A stretch of 44,713 bases of DNA from a bacterium (GTDB lineage: Bacteria; Bacillota; Clostridia; Lachnospirales; Lachnospiraceae). Both the position numbers and the translations under genes were made by a program. The DNA is taken from NCBI GenBank assembly GCA_028727105.1, contig JAQYOU010000172.1, positions 1 through 44,713 of the forward strand. The letters run 5' to 3'. Below the pieces are notes generated by a model. That model ran no database searches. It had not been told where the DNA came from and was given only the letters and a program-made list of their open reading frames with translations. Positions 32,710-40,374 of this stretch are shown piece after piece; position 1 is the first letter of the stretch; the number at the start of each line of letters is the position of its first letter.

Positions 32710-34875
32710 TCACTCTGTCTTCATAAACTTGGCCAATGTCAGTTCTTTGCTGACATCGCCCTCAGGATTGTGGATCACCAACCGATCTATCGTATCCTGA
32801 TATTCAAAAGGCACTTTATAATTGTCAGTCACTGCAGTATATTTGTTGGCTTTTATTGTGATTGCAGGTCCTCTCAGGAAATACAATGCAGGAATATCGC
32901 CCTCGCCCACGATTTCGCCGTTTATATACAAGCTGACATGTGCACCCTTCCCTTTCGTCTGGAAAGAATATCCGACAACAATCTCACCCAGCGGAAGCTT
33001 TTTATTAGACACAATATCCGTATATACTCTTTGACCGTAATTATAACTATATTTTAAGTAGTTATCCTGAATGTAGAATGAAAAACCTGAAAACCTATCT
33101 CCGGAGCAGAACAATACGCCCTCAACATCTTCATTTTTTCTGTTCAGATTTACGATCACTTCATTATCCCGATTGTCTATCCAAACAGATGACGGACCGG
33201 TGATATTTAACTCAAAAGGTTCAATAATATACTTGTAATCGTAGACAGTTTCATTCAGCGATGTATTACTAGTTTCAGCGAAACGATTCACCAGTGGCAG
33301 TACATCGTGTTTTGCTGCCTCAACGAGAAACGCATCCTGCAATTCTCTAAGTTTCTCCGGATATTGATCTGCTACATCATATTTTTCTGAATAGTCCGTC
33401 TCCACATGATACAATTCCCAGACATCATCCTCGTATGGTCTATCCATATGATTGACCACAGCTTTCCAACCGTCTTTATAGATACTTCTGTTTCCCCAGA
33501 CTTCATAATGCTGAACATGCTTTTGATCCTTTGCCTCGGGATTCTCCAATGTATACTTCATACTGATCCCTGAAAACGGTTTCTGCCAAACACCCTTTAT
33601 GCATGCCGGCTTATCCTCTCCGATCAGATCAAGAATGGTAGGCGTGATATCTGACACGTGATGATATTGTTTGCAAATTGCTCCTTTTTCTTGGATTACT
33701 CTCGGGTAGTGTATGATCAGCGGATCCTTTATGCCGCCCTCGTGAGCCCAGATCTTATACCATTGAAACGGTGTATTGCCTGCATTTGCCCATCCGGTCG
33801 GATAGTGGTTATTCGAATATTCTCCACCGATCTGATCGATATGTTCCAAGGCAAATGGTATCTCCGCTTCATCTTTTGCAGCAATCCCGTTCATCAGATA
33901 CTCATTGTACTTTCCATTTTTACCACCTTCAGAGCTGGCACCATTATCCGACAAAAGAACGATAACCGTATCCTCCAACTGCCCACTCTTTTCCAGATAA
34001 TCAATGAGCCGGCCAATCTGTTCATCCGTATGCTCAAGCATTCCGGCATACACTTCCATATATCTTGCATAGAGCCGTTTCTCATCCTCCGTGAGATCAT
34101 CCCATGCATCAACCAGAAGATTTCGATCCGTCAGTTCTGCATCCGGGGGAATGACACCAAGCTGCTTCTGTCTCTCAAACCAGATCTCCCGGATCTTATC
34201 CCATCCCATATCAAACTGGCCTGCATAACGGTCAATGTATTCCTGCGGGGCATGATGCGGATTATGCATTGCCCCAAATGCAAGATACAGGAAAAATGGC
34301 TGCTCCGGCCGCGCCATATGCTGTTGATAGATTTTATGGATCGCATCAGATACAACATCCTCTGAAAAATGATAACCCTCCTCAGATGTCTTAGGCTGCT
34401 CTGCCTCAGAGTTATCCCTGATCAGATGTGGATGGTACTGATCCATCTGTCCCTCCATAAATCCGTAAAACTGGTCAAAGCCTTTTTGCAGCGGCCAATT
34501 CGTTTTGTCCCCGGCAGGAGAATTATCCTTCGTCAAATGCCACTTACCATTGCAAAATGTCGCATATCCATACTCCTTCAATATCTCAGCCACTGTTGCG
34601 TATTCCGGTCTGATATATCCGAGATTATTATCTTTTCCTGTGGAATAATCTACGACACTGCAGATTCCTGCCTCATGATGATTCGCTCCGGTCAGCAAAG
34701 AGGCTCTGGTCGCTGAGCAGATTGCAGTCGTATGAAAGTTGTTATAGCGCAATCCATCAGCTGCCAAACGGTCTATATTGGGCGTATGAATCGTTGATCC
34801 ATAGCAGCCCAGATGGGCAAAGCCCATATCATCAAGCACAATGTATACGACGTTCGGTTTTCTTTTATCTGCCAT
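32710..34875 (-). CDS. Sulfatase (formylglycine type), paralogue 3
   Basis: A 721-residue sulfatase, first of the three to be transcribed. Asp18-Asp19 (VVYIVLDDMGFAHLGC, counted from the longer reading) bind metal, and the formylglycine Cys lies in AICSATRASLLTG. FCNGKWHLTKD, LYLAFGAMHNPHHAP and VLLSDNGASSEGG follow. It has a C-terminal beta-rich domain like the others and no signal peptide. I choose the ATG at 34875 after AGAGGTGG; a GTG three codons upstream overlaps that site. It starts 17 bases after the ABC binding-protein gene, so import and desulfation are cotranscribed. Confidence 0.92.
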   Translation of the reverse strand: MADKRKPNVVYIVLDDMGFAHLGCYGSTIHTPNIDRLAADGLRYNNFHTTAICSATRASLLTGANHHEAGICSVVDYSTGKDNNLGYIRPEYATVAEILKEYGYATFCNGKWHLTKDNSPAGDKTNWPLQKGFDQFYGFMEGQMDQYHPHLIRDNSEAEQPKTSEEGYHFSEDVVSDAIHKIYQQHMARPEQPFFLYLAFGAMHNPHHAPQEYIDRYAGQFDMGWDKIREIWFERQKQLGVIPPDAELTDRNLLVDAWDDLTEDEKRLYARYMEVYAGMLEHTDEQIGRLIDYLEKSGQLEDTVIVLLSDNGASSEGGKNGKYNEYLMNGIAAKDEAEIPFALEHIDQIGGEYSNNHYPTGWANAGNTPFQWYKIWAHEGGIKDPLIIHYPRVIQEKGAICKQYHHVSDITPTILDLIGEDKPACIKGVWQKPFSGISMKYTLENPEAKDQKHVQHYEVWGNRSIYKDGWKAVVNHMDRPYEDDVWELYHVETDYSEKYDVADQYPEKLRELQDAFLVEAAKHDVLPLVNRFAETSNTSLNETVYDYKYIIEPFELNITGPSSVWIDNRDNEVIVNLNRKNEDVEGVLFCSGDRFSGFSFYIQDNYLKYSYNYGQRVYTDIVSNKKLPLGEIVVGYSFQTKGKGAHVSLYINGEIVGEGDIPALYFLRGPAITIKANKYTAVTDNYKVPFEYQDTIDRLVIHNPEGDVSKELTLAKFMKTE

Positions 34876-34892
34876 TTCTTCCACCTCTTATT

Positions 34893-35954
34893 TTACTGGA
34901 TCGCTTTCTCATAATAGCTTGTGTTTAATAGAGCATTAACATCCACATCCTGCTGAAGATAACCGATCTCTTTCAAGTAATCTTTTTCTCTTGTTAATTT
35001 CTCTGCGGTTGCATCCGTCAGCTCTGGATTGAAATATGCAAAGGTTGTATCAAAACTGTATGCTTTTTCTACTAACTCCTTTGGAATAAAACTGGTTGCA
35101 AGAACTTCGTAAGTGCCTTCTGCATCAGTTTTCGCATCCTCATATGCATGGTTCAGCGCTTTGATGATGGCTACGATGGCACCTTCGTTCTCTTGCCCAA
35201 AGGTAGGGTTTGTTGCTGCGAAAAACTGTGTTGTTGCCTCCGGGGTATCGAAAGTATCTGCCACAACCTTCCCGAGTCCATTCTGCTCATACATATATGC
35301 AGTTGATAATCCGGTATAGTTTGCATCCGCATCCCCAGAAGCCAATAATGATGTATCACCACTGTTTACAGTCTCAACCTTATTGGTGTCGATATTTTTT
35401 GCCTTTGCATAATAACTCCATGAATAGGAGACCGTCGTACCTACGATATACTGTATTTTTTTGCCCTCAAGATCTTTTTCAGACTGAATAGAATCATTTC
35501 CTGCCAGCAGTCCATACTGCTGCTGTCCGTTCAGCGTTGCAAATATATCTACATCCACACCGCTTCCTGATAATGTAAGTAACGGGAAATCACCAATAAA
35601 CATTGCATCAACCTGTCCTGCTGCATAGGCTTCGCTAATCTCCACACCTGATGCAAAGCCCACAAACTCCGCTTCATATCCGGCATTTTTTAATTCCTCA
35701 TCAATGTATCCCTTATTTAAAGCCGCATTACCAAATTCAATCACATAGGAATCTCCCGTGCTGATCACTCCTATTTTTATCTTTTTTAAACCGTCTGTTT
35801 CCTGTGCGCCCCCTTTGGATGCGTCATCCGTTGTCTCCTCGCTGCTCTCTGCTGTGTTTGAAACTGTCTGGTCTGTCTCGTTTTTACTTTGGCATCCTGC
35901 CAGCCCCAATACCAATGCTGCTGTTAATAAAATCGCAAATACTTTCTTTTTCAT
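34893..35954 (-). CDS. ABC transporter substrate-binding lipoprotein, SsuA/AtsR-like
   Basis: A 353-residue binding protein. It starts with a lipoprotein signal (MKKKVFAILLTAALVLGLAGC, lipobox LAGC) and a linker rich in Ser, Thr and Glu. The mature part is of the NMT1/SsuA type (KIKIGVISTGDSYVIEFGNA, AAGQVDAMFIGDFPLL, VGTTVSYSWSYYAKAKN). This family binds sulfonates, taurine, sulfate esters, nitrate or thiamine precursors. With the permease and ATPase upstream and sulfatases downstream, a sulfate ester or sulfonate is the likely ligand, as in the AtsRBC arylsulfate importer of Pseudomonas. Confidence 0.9.
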   Translation of the reverse strand: MKKKVFAILLTAALVLGLAGCQSKNETDQTVSNTAESSEETTDDASKGGAQETDGLKKIKIGVISTGDSYVIEFGNAALNKGYIDEELKNAGYEAEFVGFASGVEISEAYAAGQVDAMFIGDFPLLTLSGSGVDVDIFATLNGQQQYGLLAGNDSIQSEKDLEGKKIQYIVGTTVSYSWSYYAKAKNIDTNKVETVNSGDTSLLASGDADANYTGLSTAYMYEQNGLGKVVADTFDTPEATTQFFAATNPTFGQENEGAIVAIIKALNHAYEDAKTDAEGTYEVLATSFIPKELVEKAYSFDTTFAYFNPELTDATAEKLTREKDYLKEIGYLQQDVDVNALLNTSYYEKAIQ

Positions 35955-35973
35955 GTTTTTGTCCTCCTGATTT

Positions 35974-36732
35974 TTAATTATATTTCTTTACTTTTTCCCA
36001 TGGTGTAAACAAGGAAAAAAGGGTTGAGATCAATTTATCCATTAAGATTCCGACTAATCCGATCACAAGCATACATACAATCACTTTATTCGACTGCATC
36101 ATACTTCTCGCATCATTCATACGATATCCGATTCCTGACGTTGCTGCGACTAATTCTGATGCTACCACCGCCATCCATGAAACGCCAAGACCCAGCTTAA
36201 GTCCAACTAATATCTGCGGTATGGCATGAGGAAGATACAGCTTTACAAACCGCTTCCATGTATTGAGGTGATACATTTTTGCAACCTCCAGATAACCCTC
36301 CGGCGTACTCTGGATTCCACTCAGTGTGTTCACCAGGATTGGGAAAAAGGCTGCTATTACTATGATCACAACCTTTGATGATTCTCCGATTCCGCACCAC
36401 AGTATGATCAGCGGAAACCACGCCATCATCGGAATCTGTCGGATAGTTGTAAACAAAGGTAACAGCATCTCACAAATCGTTTTTGACATTCCCATGAGCG
36501 AACCAAGCGTTACACCCAAGACTGCTGCGATCAAAAAACCTTTCACAACGCGCCCCAGACTGATCAGCAGATCGTTTGCCAACTGTCCGCTCTCCACCAT
36601 ATTTCTTAACCCGACTCCCACGAAGGGCAGTGACGGCAACAGGCTCTGGGGGATGTCACCAAATGTTGTAACCAAAGCCCATACAATTATAATGATAATC
36701 GGAACGATCAGGCTCCTTACTATTTTTTTCAT
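35974..36732 (-). CDS. ABC transporter permease, SsuC/AtsB-like
   Basis: A 252-residue inner-membrane protein with about six helices. The EAA loop that docks the ATPase is present (EVAKMYHLNTWKRFVKLYLP, then HAIPQILVGLKLGLGVSWMA). The family phrases QIPMMAWFPLIILWCGIGE and VVASELVAATSGIGY support SsuC/TauC type. I set the start at 36732, six bases after AGAGGAAG; a longer frame would run back into the ATPase gene. It forms the channel of the importer. Confidence 0.92.
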   Translation of the reverse strand: MKKIVRSLIVPIIIIIVWALVTTFGDIPQSLLPSLPFVGVGLRNMVESGQLANDLLISLGRVVKGFLIAAVLGVTLGSLMGMSKTICEMLLPLFTTIRQIPMMAWFPLIILWCGIGESSKVVIIVIAAFFPILVNTLSGIQSTPEGYLEVAKMYHLNTWKRFVKLYLPHAIPQILVGLKLGLGVSWMAVVASELVAATSGIGYRMNDARSMMQSNKVIVCMLVIGLVGILMDKLISTLFSLFTPWEKVKKYN

Positions 36733-36757
36733 CGCCAACTTCCTCTCTTCCTTGTGT

Positions 36758-37534
36758 TTAGATGACATAATCTGTTTCCGCATCCTGTTCAGAATCTTCA
36801 AACAGGTATTCGTAAATCCGCTTCTTCACATATGAAAAATCTGCACTATTCCTTTGCCTTGCAGCTGTGCTTACTTTAATAATGTCTTTAATCTCTCCAG
36901 GTCTGGCGCTCATGACAACGATTCGATTACCTAAAACGATTGCCTCATCTATATCGTGAGTTACCATCACCATTGTTGTGCCCTGTTCCTTTTGGATGCG
37001 GAGAATCTCCTTTTGCATTTGAATTCTCGTTAATGCATCCAGTGCTCCAAAGGGCTCATCTAAAAGAAGAATACTCGGATTGTTTGCAAGTCCTCTTGCA
37101 ATCGATGCTCTTTGGGACATTCCGCCGGACAACTGACTGGGATAACTGTTCTCAAAGCCATGCAGACCAACCAGATCTATATGCTGCTGAACGGTTTCCT
37201 CTTTTTCCTTCTTTGTCAGATCCTTCAGTCCAAATCCTACATTATCTTTTATTTTTAACCACGGCAGCAAGCGATGATCCTGAAATACCATGCCACACAT
37301 AGGGCCAGGGCCTTCGACCTTATGTCCGTTCCGCTCTACCACGCCGTCCTCATAACCTACCAGTCCGCAGATGATCTTGAGTAACGTACTCTTTCCACAA
37401 CCGCTGTGACCTACAATGGTAATAAATTCTCCCTTTTGCACTTCAAGGTTGATATCCTTTAGCACCTGGATCGGTTTCTTATCAACGATGAACTGCTTAT
37501 TCAGATGTTCCACTTTGATGATTGCTTCGCTCAT
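36758..37534 (-). CDS. ABC transporter ATP-binding protein, SsuB/AtsC-like
   Basis: A 258-residue ATPase of the nitrate/sulfonate/taurine group. Walker A is GHSGCGKST, the Q-loop is GMVFQDHRLLPW, the signature is LSGGMSQR, Walker B is ILLLDEPFGALD and the H-loop is VTHDIDEA. It is the first gene of the importer-sulfatase-anSME operon. A promoter and three LacI-like operator sites lie just upstream. Confidence 0.94.
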   Translation of the reverse strand: MSEAIIKVEHLNKQFIVDKKPIQVLKDINLEVQKGEFITIVGHSGCGKSTLLKIICGLVGYEDGVVERNGHKVEGPGPMCGMVFQDHRLLPWLKIKDNVGFGLKDLTKKEKEETVQQHIDLVGLHGFENSYPSQLSGGMSQRASIARGLANNPSILLLDEPFGALDALTRIQMQKEILRIQKEQGTTMVMVTHDIDEAIVLGNRIVVMSARPGEIKDIIKVSTAARQRNSADFSYVKKRIYEYLFEDSEQDAETDYVI

Positions 37535-37566
37535 GTCCTCACCCTTTCTCCATCAACTTGATATGA

Positions 37567-37713
37567 ATTATAGGGTTTTGATCTTTAAAATACAAAACAA
37601 AGTTGTGAAACCGTTTTCACATTTTACCTCTATTTTGTGCTTCAAGCCCACAGGAATCGATTGAAAACAACCGTTTTTCATCCAAAAATGCCGTTTTCAT
37701 GAAATCGTTTTCC
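37567..37713 (-). promoter_or_regulatory. Promoter of the importer-sulfatase operon with three LacI-type sites
   Basis: TATAAT (minus, 37567-37572) with a weak TTGTAT 17 bases upstream. Just beyond it is TGTGAAACCGTTTTCACA (37604-37621), a palindrome with the central CG typical of LacI-family operators. Further sites are TGAAAAC-like with TTTTCA (37662-37680), and TGAAATCGTTTTCC (37700-37713) beside another CCGTTTTCAT half-site (37691-37700). The LacI protein at 39286-40362 is the natural candidate; CcpA is an alternative, as cre sites look similar. Confidence 0.7.
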
Positions 37714-37738
37714 CCGTTATAAATACTGGGTTTGAGAC

Positions 37739-37781
37739 AAAAAAGAAGGAGGTCCGCCTCCGTAATTGTGGGGCGGACCTC
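37739..37781 (-). terminator. Terminator of the second AAA/DUF4143 gene
   Basis: On the minus strand GAGGTCCGCC and GGCGGACCTC form a perfect 10-base-pair stem with a 13-base loop, followed by CTTCTTTTTTG. It lies 14 bases past the stop codon. Confidence 0.88.
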
Positions 37782-37794
37782 AAATATCCTGCGA

Positions 37795-39039
37795 TTAATA
37801 TTCCAAACCATTCTCCTTCAATAAAAAATCAAACAGATTCAATATCAAAATACCCGATTCGTTGTAATGTGTAGGACCATCCTTTACAATAATGATCTTC
37901 TTAAATGAATCGCCGGTGTTTTGAAGTGATAACTGCTCTTGTTCCTCCTTTTCCCTCGTAGGCAAATTCAACGCAGACTGAATATATAATCTCTTAGAAC
38001 CTTGATTACATACAAAGTCTACTTCTAACTGCTTCTGTACCTTTTCTTTTTCCTCCGTATAGTAGTTATACGCAACCATACCCACATCCACATGATATCC
38101 TCTGATCAACAGCTCGTTATAAATAATATTTTCCATAAGATGTGTCTCTTCATATTGACGGAAATTAATTCTGGCATTTCGTAAGCCACAATCAGTAAAA
38201 TAAAACTTCATTGGCGTACTGATGTATTTCCTGCCCTTTACATCATAACGATTCGCCCTGCTGATCAGGAAGGAATCCTCAAAATAGTCCAGATATTTCT
38301 TGATCGTATCTGGATGCACGGATATATTCTTTACGCTTTTAAATGTATCGGCAAGCTTCTTCGGATTCGTCAAACCACCAATCGCTGATGCCAGATAATC
38401 CAACAGTTCTTCCATTTCAACCGGATTTCTCACATCATGACGTTCTAAAATATCTTTGATGTAAGTTTCTGTAAAAATATCTCTCAAATACGCAGCTTTA
38501 TCCTCTTCATTTTCCATTTCAAGAATTTTAGGTAAACCGCCGTACATCGTATATTCCTGCCATGCCTGCTGCCGGTCAATCCCTCTTCCTGACATATATT
38601 CAGCAAAAGACAGTGGGAACAAATGCACTTGGTCACCCCTTCCCCGAAATTCTGTAATAATATCCTTTGATAAGAACTTTGCATTACTACCGGTTACATA
38701 AGTATCTACATTTTTCAAATGCAAAAAACTATTTAACACATCTTCAAATTCCGATACCATCTGAACTTCATCAAGCAATACATAATACATATCATCATCT
38801 TTCACTGCATGATGAACATATTCGCAAAGCACATCCGGATCGCGGTATTTTTTATTCATTCTGTCATCTAAGGCAATTTTTATAATATGTTCTTTATCTA
38901 CTCCTGACTGCAATAGATGATCATAAAACAACTCAAACAGCAAGTATGTCTTGCCACATCTTCGGATTCCGGTGATTACCTTAATCATACCATTATTCTT
39001 TCTTCTGATCAGTTTATCCAAATAAAGATTTCTTTCCAT
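37795..39039 (-). CDS. AAA-family ATPase with a DUF4143 C-terminal domain (second copy)
   Basis: A 414-residue protein related in layout to the one at 15084-16406. Walker A is GIRRCGKT (24-31), Walker B is YYVLLDEVQ with Asp90-Glu91, and VTGSNAKFLS is the likely sensor. The C-terminal DUF4143 part includes ENIIYNELLIRGYHVDVG, QLEVDFVCNQG and RLYIQSALNL. It has its own promoter and terminator and is more AT-rich than its neighbours. It splits the sulfur island between the lacI and importer units, so it is probably an insertion. Function unknown. Confidence 0.85.
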   Translation of the reverse strand: MERNLYLDKLIRRKNNGMIKVITGIRRCGKTYLLFELFYDHLLQSGVDKEHIIKIALDDRMNKKYRDPDVLCEYVHHAVKDDDMYYVLLDEVQMVSEFEDVLNSFLHLKNVDTYVTGSNAKFLSKDIITEFRGRGDQVHLFPLSFAEYMSGRGIDRQQAWQEYTMYGGLPKILEMENEEDKAAYLRDIFTETYIKDILERHDVRNPVEMEELLDYLASAIGGLTNPKKLADTFKSVKNISVHPDTIKKYLDYFEDSFLISRANRYDVKGRKYISTPMKFYFTDCGLRNARINFRQYEETHLMENIIYNELLIRGYHVDVGMVAYNYYTEEKEKVQKQLEVDFVCNQGSKRLYIQSALNLPTREKEEQEQLSLQNTGDSFKKIIIVKDGPTHYNESGILILNLFDFLLKENGLEY

Positions 39040-39052
39040 AGCAGGCCTCCTT

Positions 39053-39170
39053 TACTGAAAATTTAGTCTCTATTTCTACTCTTTTTTCAATATAATTATA
39101 CTACCTTGTGTTTTCACAAGTCAATATCTACTGAAAATTCACTCTCCATTCCAGTTCTTTTTTCAATATA
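39053..39170. repeat. 42-bp imperfect direct repeat flanking the promoter of the second AAA gene
   Basis: Copies at 39053-39094 and 39129-39170 match at 35 of 42 positions by eye, sharing TACTGAAAATT and TCTTTTTTCAATATA at their ends. The AAA gene promoter lies in the 34 bases between them. It could be a promoter duplication or regulator binding sites. Confidence 0.7.
39095..39124 (-). promoter_or_regulatory. Promoter with a palindromic spacer for the second AAA gene
   Basis: On the minus strand TTGACT (39119-39124), 18 bases, TATAAT (39095-39100). The spacer is nearly filled by the palindrome CTTGTG-4-CACAAG (39105-39120), a likely repressor site. Confidence 0.7.
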
Positions 39171-39202
39171 TTATCCTGCAATACACTTTTTATTCAAATA
39201 AA

Positions 39203-39244
39203 AAAGACAGAGTAAAAAGCAATCTTGCCTTGTACTCCGTCTTT
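39203..39244 (-). terminator. Terminator of the apr-cys-lacI operon
   Basis: On the minus strand AAAGACGGAGTA and TACTCTGTCTTT pair over 12 positions (one wobble) and are followed by TTTTATTTG. It lies 41 bases past the LacI stop codon. Confidence 0.85.
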
Positions 39245-39285
39245 CCGACCTTTGCAACGCCTATATGTTTAACGTTCTTCACTGA

Positions 39286-40362
39286 TCAGATGACATAATC
39301 ACTCCAATCATTGTCTCCATATTTTCTTACGCTTTCCCGGATCAGAAGTTTCCCTTTTAATTCCATCACCACCTCGGACTGGTGCTTACCCTCGATCCGG
39401 TCGAGAAGCAGCATCACTGCAAATCTGCCCATCTCTTCCTTTGGCAGCGCAACCGTCGTCAGCATCGGTGAGATCTGTGATGCCAGCTCGATATTATCAC
39501 TGGAAATGATGGACAGCGACTGATATTGTCTCCGGTTCCTTGACAACGCCTTTAACATGCCTACGGCAATGATATCGTTTGCACAGTACACCGCACTGGG
39601 CGGAAACTCTGACTCCATGATCTGCTGCCCGATCCGAAAGCCCTCCGCTTCTGTCGGTCTCACATTATAGATGTACTCGGATACTGCCTCCAGCCGGTTT
39701 GCCGCTAATGCCTCATTATAACCCCTGAAACGGGCTTCATGATCGCAGCCGCCTACATAGCCGATATCCTCATGACCCTGGGAGATCAGATAGGAAACTG
39801 CATCGTAGGCGATCTTCCTGCCATCGCAAAATACTTCGTCCAGCTGTTGCCCCAGCTGGTTTCGGTTCACCGCCACCACATTTGTAAAATGCTTCCGGAT
39901 CGCCGGGATCGCATGTTTACTGATCTTTCCAATGATGATCAGTCCATGGCTGTTTCCTTCCGTCTCCTTACAGAGATCCGCAACGATCCGGTTGATATCT
40001 TCTTTTTTGCATCTGCGCTCATCCGAAAACACCGATTTGTGCCATACATGGGTCAGGATGCAGAGATGCTTATGGATCTCCGATTCAATCACCCGCAAAA
40101 GTTCCTCAATAAATGGGTCGCTCTGTCCGACATCCGATCTGGTCACCAGCACCTGTACATAGTAGGTCTGCTGTTTGTCTCCCGGTTTTCCATGTTTCAG
40201 ATCTCTGGCTGCCTCATTGGGCACATAATGGAGCTCCATGGCAGCCTTCCAGATCTTATCCCGCAGTTTTGGATCCGAACATCTGTGCTCCGGATTATTC
40301 AGCACTCTTGAGACAGTGGCCTGGGACGCACCGGTTCTCTTTGCAATTTCTTTGATTGACAC
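39286..40362 (-). CDS. LacI family transcriptional regulator
   Basis: A 358-residue repressor. Residues 1-25 are the LacI helix-turn-helix (SIKEIAKRTGASQATVSRVL), with the hinge near 50. The periplasmic-binding-protein-like core follows (GLIIIGKISKHAIP, VFCDGRKIAYDAVSYLISQG, EDIGYVGG, PPSAVYCANDIIAVGMLKAL). It starts at GTG (40362), eight bases after AGGGGG, which overlaps the cysN stop codon, so it is coupled to cysN. A LacI regulator in a sulfate-assimilation operon is uncommon; a sulfated sugar or sulfur-pathway metabolite could be its effector. Confidence 0.9.
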   Translation of the reverse strand: MSIKEIAKRTGASQATVSRVLNNPEHRCSDPKLRDKIWKAAMELHYVPNEAARDLKHGKPGDKQQTYYVQVLVTRSDVGQSDPFIEELLRVIESEIHKHLCILTHVWHKSVFSDERRCKKEDINRIVADLCKETEGNSHGLIIIGKISKHAIPAIRKHFTNVVAVNRNQLGQQLDEVFCDGRKIAYDAVSYLISQGHEDIGYVGGCDHEARFRGYNEALAANRLEAVSEYIYNVRPTEAEGFRIGQQIMESEFPPSAVYCANDIIAVGMLKALSRNRRQYQSLSIISSDNIELASQISPMLTTVALPKEEMGRFAVMLLLDRIEGKHQSEVVMELKGKLLIRESVRKYGDNDWSDYVI

Positions 40363-40374
40363 AGACTCTGCCCC

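Noticed and set aside
36758-39300. Identical Asp-Tyr-Val-Ile tails of the SsuB and LacI proteins, with a shared 13-base stretch
   Set aside because: It is too short to show a duplication, and the flanking sequences do not match.
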